NCBI RefSeq assembly: GCF_001440035.1
Contig: NZ_LJYG01000004.1
Coordinates: forward strand, 114,447-164,418
DNA: 49,972 nucleotides
DNA from: Bradyrhizobium manausense
GTDB lineage: Bacteria; Pseudomonadota; Alphaproteobacteria; Rhizobiales; Xanthobacteraceae
Direction: 5' to 3'
Within the stretch, counting starts at the first letter, position 1. Every line of letters starts with the position of its first letter. The translations under genes were made by a program, and so were the position numbers. Shown piece by piece: positions 1 through 11,852 of this stretch. A model generated the notes under the pieces. The model saw only the letters and a list, made by a program, of their open reading frames with translations. It had not been told where the DNA came from and ran no database searches.

Positions 1-1026
1 GCCCGCCTGTTCAACGGCGGCGACAAGGACGAGGCGCCGCGCGGGCTCTACGTCCATGGCGAGGTCGGTCGCGGCAAGACCATGCTGATGGACCTGTTCT
101 TCCAGCACTCGAATGTCGAGCACAAGCGCCGCGCGCATTTCCACGAATTCATGGCCGACGTGCACGAGCGCATCTACGACTACCGCCAGAGCATCGCGCG
201 CGGACAGATCCCCGATGGCGACGTCATCGCGCTGACGGCGCATGCGATCTTCGAGGAGAGCTGGCTGCTCTGTTTCGACGAATTCCACGTCACCGACATC
301 GCGGACGCGATGATCCTCGGACGCCTGTTCGCAAAGCTGTTCGAGCTCGGCACCGTCGTGGTCGCAACCTCCAACGTCGCGCCCGACGATCTCTACAAGG
401 GCGGCCTCAACCGCGCGCTGTTCCTGCCCTTCATCAAGCAGATCACCGACCACATGGACGTGACACGGCTCGACGCGCGCACCGACTTCCGGCTGGAAAA
501 GCTCCAGGGCGTGCCGATGTGGCTGACGCCGGCGGATGGCGATGCCGACACGGCGCTCAACCGCGCCTGGGCGAAGATGACGGGCAATGCCAAATGCAAG
601 TCGCGCGATATCCAGATCAAGGGCCGCACCCTGCACGTGCCGTGCTCGGCTCACGGCGTCGCGCGCTTTGCCTTCGCCGATCTCTGCGAGAAGCCGCTGG
701 GCGCATCCGACTACCTCAGGCTGGCGCACGACTATCACACCATCCTGGTCGACCATATTCCAGTGATGGACTTCTCCCAGCGCAACGCCGCCAAGCGCTT
801 CATCACGCTGATCGACACGCTCTATGACAATGCCGTGAAGCTGATGGCCTCGGCCGACGCCAATCCGATCTCGCTCTACATCGCCGATGAGGGCACCGAG
901 GCGATGGAGTTCAAGCGGACCGCCTCGCGCCTGATCGAGATGAGCTCGGAATCCTATCTGGCGCTGCCTCATGGCCGCAAGGACTCCACCGCCAGCGGCT
1001 CCACCAAGGGCCTGGTCGAGACTTAA
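1..1026 (+). CDS. zapE: Cell division protein ZapE (AFG1-like ATPase), 5' end missing
   Basis: The reading frame is open from the first base, so the gene begins upstream of the window; about 341 codons are present. The visible start contains a Walker A motif, GEVGRGKTM, and about 60 residues later a Walker B-like segment, LLCFDEFHVTD. This pairing is typical of the AFG1/ZapE family of AAA-like ATPases. In Proteobacteria ZapE acts at the constricting division ring and its mitochondrial relative is linked to respiratory-complex quality control; both roles are family knowledge. The C-terminus, with FKRTASRLIEMSSESYL, is family-like, so the 3' end is intact. The next gene is mdh, separated by a palindromic repeat, so co-transcription is uncertain. 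Confidence 0.93.
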   Translation, partial: ARLFNGGDKDEAPRGLYVHGEVGRGKTMLMDLFFQHSNVEHKRRAHFHEFMADVHERIYDYRQSIARGQIPDGDVIALTAHAIFEESWLLCFDEFHVTDIADAMILGRLFAKLFELGTVVVATSNVAPDDLYKGGLNRALFLPFIKQITDHMDVTRLDARTDFRLEKLQGVPMWLTPADGDADTALNRAWAKMTGNAKCKSRDIQIKGRTLHVPCSAHGVARFAFADLCEKPLGASDYLRLAHDYHTILVDHIPVMDFSQRNAAKRFITLIDTLYDNAVKLMASADANPISLYIADEGTEAMEFKRTASRLIEMSSESYLALPHGRKDSTASGSTKGLVET

Positions 1027-1037
1027 GTCCTATCTTT

Positions 1038-1140
1038 CCGTCATTCCGGGGCGCGCGTCAGCGCGAACCCGGAATCTCGCGCGACAATCTCGAGATTCCG
1101 GGTTCGCCCGCGCAATGGCGCGGACGCCCCGGAATGACGG
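1038..1140. repeat. Dispersed palindromic repeat, CGTCATTCCGGGG family
   Basis: About 103 bases flanked by a perfect 16-base inverted pair, CCGTCATTCCGGGGCG and its complement. A second inner pair is built on CCGGAATCTCG/CGAGATTCCGG. Related copies with the same ends lie at 16552-16656 and 25535-25616. It fills most of the gap between zapE and mdh and would fold into a long hairpin in RNA, so it could separate their transcription. Confidence 0.85.
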
Positions 1141-1221
1141 CCTGGGTTGTGCTGGCCGGAAACGCGGCAAGCCCGACAAATGGGCATCCACCGACTTGAA
1201 CGGGGGAAGCGAAAGGGATAA

Positions 1222-2238
<1,017 letters not shown>

Positions 2239-2250
2239 GGCGCAACAATC

Positions 2251-2286
2251 CCGCCGAAGACCGACACCCGGTCTTCGGCGGTTTCA
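2251..2286 (+). terminator. Rho-independent terminator after mdh
   Basis: A perfect 13-base inverted repeat (2251-2263 with 2269-2281, CCGCCGAAGACCG type) with a 5-base loop is followed by TTTC. It begins 12 bases after the mdh stop. The T tract is short, so termination may be incomplete. Confidence 0.7.
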
Positions 2287-2452
2287 CTTCCGGACCCCTG
2301 ATGCAATCCTTGCTGAAGGCTGGGCGGGGTCTGGGTCCAGGATATCCGACGAGAGAGAATCCGGGTTGCAGTTCCTGTGGTATATGGTATGCCAGCCACA
2401 AGACTGAGGTGGGCCCATGAGGTCACCGCCCGCGGCTTCAGGGAGCGACCAT

Positions 2453-3649
<1,197 letters not shown>

Positions 3650-3653
3650 GGCC

Positions 3654-4133
3654 ATGGCCCAGGACCATCTCTCCGCATCATCTCCACTTGCAGAGCATGC
3701 GCGTCTCGCCGCGTTCGCCGGCGAATGGAATGGTGAAGAGATGGTCTTTCCGTCGCGCTGGACTGCGGGCGGACCGGCCACCTCGCGCACCGTCGCGCGC
3801 ATGGATCTCAACGGGTTCTATCTGATCCAGGACTCGGTGCAGATGCGCGATGGCAAGGAGGTCTTCGCCACCCACGGCCTCTTCACCTACGACCGCGACG
3901 ACCGGACCTACAAATTGTTCTGGTACGATTCGCTTGGCTACACGCCGCCCTCGCCCGCATCAGGCGGCTGGGTCGGCAACACCCTGACGCTGGTGCGCGG
4001 CTCGCTTCGCGGCAATGCGCGCCACGTCTATGAGATCATCGACGACGTCTCTTACTCGTTGAAGATTCAGTTCTCGCCGGATGCGGAAGGCTGGGCCGAC
4101 GTGCTCACCGGCATCTACCGCCGCATCCATTGA
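3654..4133 (+). CDS. DUF1579-like protein between sucC and sucD
   Basis: 159 residues, cytoplasmic, with no signal peptide or membrane segment. The pattern EHARLAAFAGEWNGEE, followed by short beta-rich stretches and a C-terminal DVLTGIYRR, resembles DUF1579-type small beta-barrel proteins, whose biochemical function I do not know. It starts 4 bases after the sucC stop and ends 36 bases before sucD, so it must be co-transcribed with the succinyl-CoA synthetase subunits. That placement suggests, but does not prove, a role tied to the TCA cycle or to acyl or lipid-like ligands. The family call rests on overall pattern only. Confidence 0.85.
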   Translation: MAQDHLSASSPLAEHARLAAFAGEWNGEEMVFPSRWTAGGPATSRTVARMDLNGFYLIQDSVQMRDGKEVFATHGLFTYDRDDRTYKLFWYDSLGYTPPSPASGGWVGNTLTLVRGSLRGNARHVYEIIDDVSYSLKIQFSPDAEGWADVLTGIYRRIH

Positions 4134-4169
4134 CCCTCTCACTCCGTTAGTTTCGCGAAAGCAGACCTC

Positions 4170-5054
4170 ATGTCCATCCTGATCGACAAGAACACCAAGG
4201 TCATCTGCCAGGGCTTCACCGGCAAGAACGGCACCTTCCATTCCGAGGCTGCGATTGCTTACGGCACCAAGATGGTCGGCGGCACTTCGCCGGGTAAGGG
4301 CGGCTCGACCCATCTCGGCCTGCCGGTGTTCGACACGGTGCGCGAGGCGCGGGAGAAGACCGGTGCCGACGCGTCGGTGATCTACGTGCCGCCGCCGGGC
4401 GCGGCGGATGCGATCTGCGAGGCCATCGACGCCGAGATCCCGCTGATTGTCTGCATCACTGAAGGCATTCCCGTCATCGACATGGTGCGCGTGAAGCGCT
4501 CGCTCGCCGGCTCGAAGTCGCGCCTGATCGGGCCGAACTGCCCGGGCGTCATGACCGCCGGCGAGTGCAAGATCGGCATCATGCCCGCCAACATCTTCAA
4601 GACCGGCTCGGTCGGCATTGTCTCCCGTTCCGGCACGCTGACCTACGAAGCCGTGTTCCAGACCACCCAGGAAGGCCTCGGCCAGACCACCGCGGTCGGC
4701 ATCGGCGGCGACCCGGTCAAGGGCACCGAGTTCATCGACGTCCTCGAAATGCTGCTGGCCGACGCCAAGACCGAGTCGATCATCATGATCGGCGAGATCG
4801 GCGGTTCCGCCGAGGAGGATGCCGCCCAGTTCCTCAAGGACGAGGCCAAGCGCGGGCGCAAGAAGCCGATGGTCGGTTTCATCGCGGGCGTCACTGCCCC
4901 TCCGGGCCGCCGCATGGGCCATGCCGGGGCGATCATTTCGGGCGGCAAGGGCGACGCCGGTTCCAAGACCGAAGCGATGAAATCCGCAGGTATTACAGTG
5001 TCGCCGTCGCCGGCACGCCTCGGCCACACGCTTGCCGAAAAGTTGAAAGGCTAA
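4170..5054 (+). CDS. sucD: Succinyl-CoA synthetase (ADP-forming) alpha subunit
   Basis: 294 residues, the standard SucD length. It carries the CoA-binding N-terminal domain ([18 protein letters not shown]) and the phosphorylated histidine near residue 251 in [16 protein letters not shown], which passes phosphate to ADP in the complex with SucC. The motif [11 protein letters not shown] is also typical. No strong ribosome site precedes the ATG, so translation may rely on coupling within the operon. It is followed 135 bases later by sucA. Confidence 0.97.
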   Translation: MSILIDKNTKVICQGFTGKNGTFHSEAAIAYGTKMVGGTSPGKGGSTHLGLPVFDTVREAREKTGADASVIYVPPPGAADAICEAIDAEIPLIVCITEGIPVIDMVRVKRSLAGSKSRLIGPNCPGVMTAGECKIGIMPANIFKTGSVGIVSRSGTLTYEAVFQTTQEGLGQTTAVGIGGDPVKGTEFIDVLEMLLADAKTESIIMIGEIGGSAEEDAAQFLKDEAKRGRKKPMVGFIAGVTAPPGRRMGHAGAIISGGKGDAGSKTEAMKSAGITVSPSPARLGHTLAEKLKG

Positions 5055-5189
5055 TTCACTCCTTCGTGCTTTTCCGGGCGAAGTTTCGCAGCAAATGGGG
5101 TAAAGGGTGCCTGTCGCGTCGAGCCCTGTCGGGGAGCTCGGCGCCAGCGCCGTTTGTTATGCGCGAACCGAAATCGCCAGGAACCCAGT

Positions 5190-8147
5190 ATGTCTCGCCA
5201 GGACGCGAACGCAGCCTTTGCCCTGTCATCATTTTTGCAGGGCACCAACGCCACCTACATCGACGAAATCTACGCCCGCTACGAGAAGGACCCGTCCTCG
5301 GTCGACGCCGAGTGGCAGGAATTCTTCAAGAGCCTCAACGACCAGCCGGCTGACGTCCTCAAGAACGCCGAAGGTCCGTCCTGGGAGCGCGACAACTGGC
5401 CGCTGACCCCCAAGGACGACCTGACCTCCGCGCTCGACGGCAATTGGGCCGAAGTCGAGAAGGCGGTCGGCAGCAAGATCGCCGCCAAGGCGCAAGCCAA
5501 GGGCGCCGACATCTCCTCCGCCGACCTGCTCCAGGCCACGCGCGACTCCGTCCGTGCGCTGATGCTGATCCGCTCCTATCGCATGCGCGGTCACTTCCAC
5601 GCCAAGCTCGATCCGCTCGGCATCGAAGCCCAGCGCAACCGCGAAGAGCTCGACCCGCGCACCTATGGCTTCACCGAAGCCGATTTCGACCGCAAGATTT
5701 TCCTCGATCACGTGCTCGGCCTCGAATATGGCACCTTGCGCGAGATCACCGCGATCTGCGAGCGCACTTACTGCCAGACGCTCGGCGTCGAGTTCATGCA
5801 TATCAGCAATGCCGCGCAGAAGGCGTGGATCCAGGAGCGCATCGAGGGGCCGGACAAGGAAATCTCGTTCACGCGGGAAGGCCGCCGCGCCATCCTCACC
5901 AAGCTGGTCGAAGCCGAAGGCTTCGAAAAGTTCTGCGACACCAAGTTCACCGGCACCAAGCGCTTCGGCCTCGACGGCGGTGAAGCGCTGATCCCCGCGC
6001 TCGAGCAGATCATCAAGCGCGGCGGCAATCTCGGCGTGAAGGAAATCGTGCTCGGCATGCCGCATCGCGGCCGCCTCAACGTGCTGACCCAGGTGCTGGG
6101 CAAGGCTCATCGCGCGCTGTTCCACGAGTTCAAGGGCGGTTCGGCCAACCCCGACGCGGTCGAAGGCTCCGGCGACGTCAAGTACCACCTCGGCGCCTCC
6201 TCGGACCGCGAGTTCGACGGCAACCGCATCCATCTGTCGCTGACCGCCAACCCCTCGCATCTCGAGATCGTCGATCCCGTCGTGCTCGGCAAGGTGCGTG
6301 CCAAGCAGGACCAGCACGGCGATCCGCCGGACCAGCGCATCTCGGTGATGCCGCTGCTCATGCATGGCGACGCGGCATTCGCGGGCCAGGGCGTGGTGGC
6401 GGAATGCTTCGGCCTGTCGGACCTGAAGGGCTACCGCACCGGCGGCTCCGTGCACTTCATCGTCAACAACCAGATCGGCTTCACCACCTATCCGCGTTAT
6501 TCTCGTTCGTCGCCTTACCCGTCGGACGTCGCGAAGATGATCGACGCGCCGATCTTCCACGTCAACGGTGACGATCCGGAAGCCGTGGTGTTCGCGGCCA
6601 AGGTCGCGACCGAGTTCCGGCAGAAATTCCACAAGCCGGTCGTGATCGACATGTGGTGCTATCGCCGCTACGGCCACAACGAGGGCGACGAGCCGGCGTT
6701 CACCCAGCCGGTCATGTACAAGCGGATCGCGGCGCATCCGTCGACGCTGTCGCTCTATGCCAAGCGCCTGATCGCCGAGGGCGTGGTCACCGAGGGCGAG
6801 GTCGACAAGCTGAAGGCCGACTGGCGCGCGCGGCTCGATGCCGAGTTCGAGGCCGGCACCTCCTACAAGCCGAACAAGGCCGACTGGCTCGACGGCAAAT
6901 GGGCCGGCTTCAAGATCGCCGACCAGGAAGAGGATGCGCGGCGCGGCGTCACCGGCGTCGACATCGCGACGCTGAAGGATATCGGCCGCAAGATCACCAA
7001 GGTGCCGGACGGCTTCCGCGTTCACCGCACCATCCAGCGTTTCCTCGATAATCGTGCCAAGGCGATCGACAGCGGCAACGGCATCGACTGGGCGACCGGC
7101 GAGGCGCTCGCGTTCTGCTCGCTGCTTTCCGAAAACCACCACGTCCGCCTCTCCGGACAGGATTCGGAGCGCGGCACCTTCTCGCAGCGCCATTCGGTCC
7201 TGATCGACCAGGAGGACGAGAGCCGCTACACGCCGTTCAACCATCTCGGCAACGAGCAGGGCCATTACGAGGTCATCAACTCCCTGCTGTCGGAAGAAGC
7301 GGTGCTCGGCTTCGAATACGGCTATTCGCTCGCCGAGCCGAACACGCTGACCCTGTGGGAAGCCCAGTTCGGCGACTTCGCCAATGGTGCGCAGGTCGTT
7401 TTCGACCAGTTCATCTCCTCGGGCGAGCGCAAATGGCTGCGCATGTCCGGCCTCGTCTGCCTGTTGCCGCACGGCTATGAGGGCCAGGGACCGGAGCATT
7501 CCTCGGCGCGCCTCGAGCGTTACCTGCAGATGTGCGCGGAAGACAACATGCAGGTGGTCTACCCGACCACGCCGGCGAACTACTTCCACGTGCTGCGCCG
7601 TCAGCTGCATCGCGAGATCCGCAAGCCGCTGATCATGATGACGCCGAAATCGCTGCTGCGTCACAAGCGTGCGGTCTCGCGTCTCGAGGAGCTGGCGAAG
7701 GGAACGACCTTCCACCGCATTCTCTACGATGACGCCCAGATGCTGCCGAACGAGCCGATCAAGCTCGTTCCGGACGAGAAGATCCGCCGCATCGTGCTGT
7801 GCTCGGGCAAGGTCTATTACGACCTCTACGAGGAGCGCGAGAAGCGCGGCATCGACGACATCTACCTGATGCGCGTCGAGCAGCTCTATCCGGTGCCGTT
7901 GAAGGCGCTGGTGGCCGAGCTGTCCCGCTTCAAGAAGGCGGAAGTGATCTGGTGCCAGGAAGAGCCGCGCAACATGGGTGCCTGGCACTTCATCGAGCCC
8001 TATCTGGAATGGGTGCTGAACCAGGTGAACGGTGCGAGCCGGCGTCCGCGTTATGTCGGCCGCGCCGCTTCCGCCGCGACCGCCACGGGTCTGATGTCCA
8101 AGCATCAGGCGCAGCTGAAGGCGTTCCTGGACGAAGCACTGAGCTGA
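5190..8147 (+). CDS. sucA: 2-oxoglutarate dehydrogenase E1 component
   Basis: 985 residues, the expected length for E1o. It decarboxylates 2-oxoglutarate with thiamine diphosphate and transfers succinyl to the lipoyl arm of SucB. The N-terminal FLQGTNATYIDEIYARYEKD is the family's flexible E2-contact segment. The thiamine diphosphate-binding region is VNGDDPEAVVFAAK followed by CYRRYGHNEGDEP, with HRGRLNVL upstream. The C-terminal EEPRNMGAWHFIEPYL is diagnostic. The start at 5190 fits the family N-terminus and has AGGAA upstream; the in-frame codon at 5154 adds unconserved residues. It lies in the sucCD-AB-lpdA cluster. Confidence 0.97.
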   Translation: MSRQDANAAFALSSFLQGTNATYIDEIYARYEKDPSSVDAEWQEFFKSLNDQPADVLKNAEGPSWERDNWPLTPKDDLTSALDGNWAEVEKAVGSKIAAKAQAKGADISSADLLQATRDSVRALMLIRSYRMRGHFHAKLDPLGIEAQRNREELDPRTYGFTEADFDRKIFLDHVLGLEYGTLREITAICERTYCQTLGVEFMHISNAAQKAWIQERIEGPDKEISFTREGRRAILTKLVEAEGFEKFCDTKFTGTKRFGLDGGEALIPALEQIIKRGGNLGVKEIVLGMPHRGRLNVLTQVLGKAHRALFHEFKGGSANPDAVEGSGDVKYHLGASSDREFDGNRIHLSLTANPSHLEIVDPVVLGKVRAKQDQHGDPPDQRISVMPLLMHGDAAFAGQGVVAECFGLSDLKGYRTGGSVHFIVNNQIGFTTYPRYSRSSPYPSDVAKMIDAPIFHVNGDDPEAVVFAAKVATEFRQKFHKPVVIDMWCYRRYGHNEGDEPAFTQPVMYKRIAAHPSTLSLYAKRLIAEGVVTEGEVDKLKADWRARLDAEFEAGTSYKPNKADWLDGKWAGFKIADQEEDARRGVTGVDIATLKDIGRKITKVPDGFRVHRTIQRFLDNRAKAIDSGNGIDWATGEALAFCSLLSENHHVRLSGQDSERGTFSQRHSVLIDQEDESRYTPFNHLGNEQGHYEVINSLLSEEAVLGFEYGYSLAEPNTLTLWEAQFGDFANGAQVVFDQFISSGERKWLRMSGLVCLLPHGYEGQGPEHSSARLERYLQMCAEDNMQVVYPTTPANYFHVLRRQLHREIRKPLIMMTPKSLLRHKRAVSRLEELAKGTTFHRILYDDAQMLPNEPIKLVPDEKIRRIVLCSGKVYYDLYEEREKRGIDDIYLMRVEQLYPVPLKALVAELSRFKKAEVIWCQEEPRNMGAWHFIEPYLEWVLNQVNGASRRPRYVGRAASAATATGLMSKHQAQLKAFLDEALS

Positions 8148-8169
8148 ACTTTTTTGAACTGCGTCATGT

Positions 8170-8185
8170 CCCGCCGAAAGGCGGG
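8170..8185. other. Short GC-rich hairpin between sucA and sucB
   Basis: CCCGCC and GGCGGG enclose a GAAA loop 22 bases after the sucA stop. There is no T run, so it is unlikely to terminate transcription. It may be an mRNA-stability or processing element, or a repeat remnant. Confidence 0.35.
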
Positions 8186-8298
8186 TCATTCAGTAGGTCG
8201 CGACTGCGAACGTCCGGCCTGCTGGATGGCTTGCTTTTTGCGGGCGATGACACCTGAAAATTCTCGACCGCACCGGCGATCTCCTTAAGGAAAAGACC

Positions 8299-9543
8299 AT
8301 GACTGAAATTCGTGTGCCGACGCTCGGCGAATCCGTCACCGAGGCCACCATCGGCCGCTGGTTCAAGAAGGCCGGCGACCCGGTCGCCGTCGATGAGCCC
8401 TTGGTGGAGCTCGAGACCGACAAGGTGACCATCGAGGTCCCGGCGCCCTCGGCCGGCACGCTGAGCGAGATCATCGCCGCCGATGGCGCGACCGTCGCAG
8501 TCGGTGCGCTGCTCGGCCAGATCACCGATGGCGCCGGTGCTGCCAAGTCCGCCGCCGCACCCGCCAAGCCTGCTGCAGCTGCTCCGGCGCCTGCCGCTGC
8601 CGCTCCGGTTGCCGCCGCTGCGCCAAAAGCGCCGCCGGCCGATGCGCCGCTCGCTCCGTCCGTGCGCAAGATTTCGGCCGAGAGCGGCATCGATGCGTCG
8701 ACCGTTCCGGGCTCCGGCAAGGATGGCCGCGTCACCAAGGGCGACATGCTCGCTGCGATCGAGCGTGCGGCCTCCGCGCCGACCCCGGTGAACCAGCCCG
8801 CCGCCGCCGTGCAGGTCCGCGCGCCGTCGCCTGCCGATGACGCCGCGCGCGAAGAGCGCGTCAAGATGACCCGCCTGCGCCAGACCATCGCGCGCCGCCT
8901 CAAGGACGTGCAGAACACCGCGGCCATGCTGACGACCTTCAACGAGGTCGACATGACCAACGTCATGGCGCTGCGTGCGCATTACAAGGATGCGTTCGAG
9001 AAGAAGCACGGCTCCAAGCTCGGCTTCATGGGCTTCTTCACCAAGGCCGTCGTGCAGGCGCTGAAGGACGTCCCGGCCGTCAACGCCGAGATCGACGGCA
9101 CCGATTTGATCTACAAGAATTACTATCACATCGGCGTCGCCGTCGGTACCGACAAGGGGCTCGTCGTGCCCGTCGTGCGCGACTGCGATCAGAAATCGAT
9201 CGCCGACATCGAGAAGGCCATCGCCGATTTCGGTCGCCGCGCTCGTGACGGCCAGCTCAAGATCGACGAGATGCAGGGCGGCACCTTCACCATCACCAAC
9301 GGCGGCATCTACGGCTCGCTGATGTCGACCCCGATCCTGAACGCGCCGCAGTCCGGCATCCTCGGCATGCACAAGATCCAGGATCGCCCGGTGGTCGTCG
9401 GCGGCAAGATCGAGGTCCGCCCGATGATGTATCTGGCGCTGTCCTACGACCACCGCGTCATCGACGGCAAGGAAGCCGTCACCTTCCTGGTTCGCGTCAA
9501 GGAGAGCCTGGAAGATCCGGCACGCCTGGTGCTCGATCTCTGA
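8299..9543 (+). CDS. sucB: 2-oxoglutarate dehydrogenase E2 (dihydrolipoyl succinyltransferase)
   Basis: 414 residues with three modules. A single lipoyl domain spans about 1-77, with the lipoylated lysine K42 in [13 protein letters not shown]. An Ala/Pro-rich linker is followed by the peripheral-subunit-binding domain at about 115-152 ([19 protein letters not shown]). The rest is the catalytic acyltransferase domain with the HxxxD motif SYDHRVIDG (H385 and D389). It forms the complex core that passes succinyl from SucA to CoA and docks LpdA. AAGGA at 8287-8291 precedes the ATG. A hairpin with a T tail follows the stop. Confidence 0.97.
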   Translation: MTEIRVPTLGESVTEATIGRWFKKAGDPVAVDEPLVELETDKVTIEVPAPSAGTLSEIIAADGATVAVGALLGQITDGAGAAKSAAAPAKPAAAAPAPAAAAPVAAAAPKAPPADAPLAPSVRKISAESGIDASTVPGSGKDGRVTKGDMLAAIERAASAPTPVNQPAAAVQVRAPSPADDAAREERVKMTRLRQTIARRLKDVQNTAAMLTTFNEVDMTNVMALRAHYKDAFEKKHGSKLGFMGFFTKAVVQALKDVPAVNAEIDGTDLIYKNYYHIGVAVGTDKGLVVPVVRDCDQKSIADIEKAIADFGRRARDGQLKIDEMQGGTFTITNGGIYGSLMSTPILNAPQSGILGMHKIQDRPVVVGGKIEVRPMMYLALSYDHRVIDGKEAVTFLVRVKESLEDPARLVLDL

Positions 9544-9560
9544 TCCCCGATGCTTTGAAG

Positions 9561-9592
9561 ACGCCGTCGCCTGCATGGGCGACGGCGTTTGT
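9561..9592 (+). terminator. Hairpin terminator after sucB
   Basis: An 11-base perfect stem (ACGCCGTCGCC, 9561-9571, with 9578-9588) is followed by TTTG, 18 bases after the sucB stop. It argues against starting the next gene at the in-frame codon at 9575, which lies inside the hairpin. Confidence 0.6.
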
Positions 9593-9600
9593 CGAATGAT

Positions 9601-9605
9601 GGAGG
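9601..9605 (+). promoter_or_regulatory. Ribosome binding site that sets a GTG start
   Basis: A perfect GGAGG lies 5 bases before the GTG at 9611. It supports that codon as the start of the dehydrogenase rather than the in-frame ATGs at 9596 and 9599. Confidence 0.7.
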
Positions 9606-9610
9606 CGGAC

Positions 9611-10360
9611 GTGACCGATAAAGTCGTTGTCATCACCGGCGGCAGCCGCGGCATTGGTCGCGCCACCGCGCTTGCGGCCGCCGCGCGCGGCTATCGCGTC
9701 GTGGTCGGCTATGCCAGCAACAAGAAGGCTGCCGACGAAGTGGTAGCTACGATCGAGGCCAGCAACGGCAAGGCGATCGCGGTGAAGTGCGACGTTGCCG
9801 AGGAACGCGACATCATCGACCTGTTCAAGCAGGCCGACAAATTCGGCACGCTTGGCGCGCTCGTCAACAATGGCGGCATTGTCGGTAGAAGCGGGGTGCG
9901 CGTCGACGAGATGACGGCCGAGCGCATCCAGCGCGTGCTGGCGGTCAACGTCACCGGCTCCATCCTCTGCGCGCGCGAGGCGGTCAAGCGCATGTCGACC
10001 AAGCATGGCGGCAAGGGCGGCGTCATCGTCAATCTGTCGTCGGTCGCCGCCAAGCTCGGCGCGCCCAACACCTATGTCGATTATGCCGCGTCCAAGGGCG
10101 CGGTCGATTCCTTCACCATCGGCCTCGGCTATGAGGTCGCTAGCGAAGGCATTCGCGTTGCCGCGATCCGCCCCGGCCTGATCGACACCGAAATTCACGC
10201 CTCCGGCGGCGAGCCCGACCGACATCATCGCCTGGCCCATATGGTTCCGATGAAGCGCGTCGGCACTGCGGACGAAATCGCCAATGCCATCGTCTGGCTG
10301 CTGTCGGACGATGCCTCCTACGTCACCTCAGCCATTCTCGATGTGTCCGGCGGACGCTGA
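9611..10360 (+). CDS. Short-chain dehydrogenase/reductase (SDR), substrate unknown
   Basis: 249 residues from a GTG start with GGAGG 5 bases upstream. It shows the classical SDR pattern: the nucleotide loop VITGGSRGIGRA near the N-terminus, LVNNGG where NNAG is usual, a catalytic serine in VNLSSVAA, and YVDYAASKG with the catalytic tyrosine and lysine. RPGLIDTEIHASGG and the C-terminal YVTSAILDVSGGR complete the fold. The basic GSRGIGR loop and later residues are compatible with NADPH, but this is inference. It sits between sucB and lpdA, so it is probably expressed with the 2-oxoglutarate dehydrogenase genes although no role there is evident. Confidence 0.92.
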   Translation: MTDKVVVITGGSRGIGRATALAAAARGYRVVVGYASNKKAADEVVATIEASNGKAIAVKCDVAEERDIIDLFKQADKFGTLGALVNNGGIVGRSGVRVDEMTAERIQRVLAVNVTGSILCAREAVKRMSTKHGGKGGVIVNLSSVAAKLGAPNTYVDYAASKGAVDSFTIGLGYEVASEGIRVAAIRPGLIDTEIHASGGEPDRHHRLAHMVPMKRVGTADEIANAIVWLLSDDASYVTSAILDVSGGR

Positions 10361-10417
10361 CGCGCCGCGCGGACGCTGACACATCCTCATCACGCTAAAC
10401 TTACGGGACTTTCTCTC

Positions 10418-11818
10418 ATGGCACCCTTCGATCTCGTCGTCATCGGCACCGGACCTGGCGGTTATGTCTGCGCGGTGCGCGCCAGCCAGCTCGGCATGAA
10501 AGTCGCCGTGGTCGAAAAGAACGCGACGCTAGGCGGCACCTGTCTCAACGTCGGCTGCATGCCCTCGAAGGCGCTGCTGCATGCGTCCGAGATGTTCGAG
10601 GAAGCCGGGCACTCCTTCGCCAAGATGGGCGTGTCGGTGTCGTCGCCGAAGCTCGATCTTCCCGCGATGATGAACTTCAAGCAGCAGGGCATCGACGGCA
10701 ACGTCAAGGGCGTCGAGTTCCTGATGAAGAAGAACAAGGTCGACGTGCTCAAGGGCACCGGCAAGATCCTCGGCACCGGCAAGGTCGAGGTCTCCGCCGA
10801 CGGCAAGTCGCAGCTGATCGAGACCAGGAACATCGTGATCGCGACCGGCTCGGACATCGCGCGCCTCAAGGGCATCGAGATCGACGAGAAGCGCATCGTC
10901 TCGTCGACCGGCGCGCTGTCGCTGGACAAGGTGCCCGGCAAGCTCCTGATCGTCGGTGCCGGCGTGATCGGCCTCGAGCTCGGCTCGGTGTGGAAGCGGC
11001 TCGGCGCCGAAGTCGTCGTGGTCGAATTTTTGGATCGCATCCTGCCCGGCATGGACGGCGAGATCGCAAAGCAATTCCAGCGCATCCTCGAGAAGCAGGG
11101 TTTTGCCTTCAAGCTTGGCGCCAAGGTCACCGCCGTCGACACCTCAGGCAAGGCGCTGAAGGCGACCATCGAGCCTGCCGCCGGCGGTGCCGCCGAGACG
11201 CTGGAAGCCGACGTCGTGCTGGTCTGCATCGGCCGCGTGCCCTACACCGAGGGCCTCGGGCTGAAGGAAGCCGGCGTTGCGCTCGATGCGCGCGGCCGCG
11301 TCCAGATCGATCCGCATTTCGCCACCAGCCTGAAGGGCGTCTACGCCATCGGCGACGTCGTCGCCGGCCCCATGCTCGCGCACAAGGCCGAGGATGAAGC
11401 CGTCGCGGTTGCGGAGATCATCGCAGGCCAGGCCGGCCACGTGAACTACGACGTGATCCCGGGGGTGGTGTATACCACCCCGGAAGTGTCCTCCGTCGGC
11501 AAGACCGAGGAAGAACTCAAGCAGGCCGGCGTCGCCTACACCGTCGGGAAGTTTCCTTTTACCGCCAACGGCCGCTCCAAGGTCAATCAGACCACTGACG
11601 GCTTCGTGAAGATTCTCGCAGATGCGAAGACCGACCGCGTGCTCGGCGTGCACATCATCGGCATCGAAGCCGGCGAAATGATCCATGAGGCCTGCGTTCT
11701 CATGGAATTTGGCGGCAGTGCGGAGGATCTCGCCCGCACCTGCCACGCGCATCCGACCCGCTCCGAGGCCGTCAAGGAAGCCGCGCTTGCAGTCGGCAAG
11801 CGGGCCATCCATATGTAG
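10418..11818 (+). CDS. lpdA: Dihydrolipoyl dehydrogenase (E3)
   Basis: 466 residues, the usual E3 size. It reoxidises the dihydrolipoyl arm of SucB, passing electrons through a disulfide and FAD to NAD. The FAD loop [13 protein letters not shown] is followed by the redox disulfide in [15 protein letters not shown] (C42 and C47). A second dinucleotide loop, [12 protein letters not shown], binds NAD. The C-terminal [13 protein letters not shown] supplies the catalytic His-Glu pair (about H445 and E450). No clear ribosome site is visible. Its location after sucAB suggests it serves 2-oxoglutarate dehydrogenase, though E3 can be shared with other complexes. Confidence 0.97.
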   Translation: MAPFDLVVIGTGPGGYVCAVRASQLGMKVAVVEKNATLGGTCLNVGCMPSKALLHASEMFEEAGHSFAKMGVSVSSPKLDLPAMMNFKQQGIDGNVKGVEFLMKKNKVDVLKGTGKILGTGKVEVSADGKSQLIETRNIVIATGSDIARLKGIEIDEKRIVSSTGALSLDKVPGKLLIVGAGVIGLELGSVWKRLGAEVVVVEFLDRILPGMDGEIAKQFQRILEKQGFAFKLGAKVTAVDTSGKALKATIEPAAGGAAETLEADVVLVCIGRVPYTEGLGLKEAGVALDARGRVQIDPHFATSLKGVYAIGDVVAGPMLAHKAEDEAVAVAEIIAGQAGHVNYDVIPGVVYTTPEVSSVGKTEEELKQAGVAYTVGKFPFTANGRSKVNQTTDGFVKILADAKTDRVLGVHIIGIEAGEMIHEACVLMEFGGSAEDLARTCHAHPTRSEAVKEAALAVGKRAIHM

Positions 11819-11852
11819 GTCACGCTCAGGGCCGAATCGGGCGGGACATCAC

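Noticed and set aside
1038..1140. CRISPR-like array
   Set aside because: The dispersed repeats are single palindromic elements in different gaps, not regularly spaced direct repeats with spacers; no cas genes are present.
5229..8189. A very long open frame (986 codons) on the minus strand opposite sucA
   Set aside because: It is a shadow of the high-GC codon usage in sucA. Its translation is Arg/Ala/Asp/His-rich with no family pattern, whereas sucA is unmistakable.
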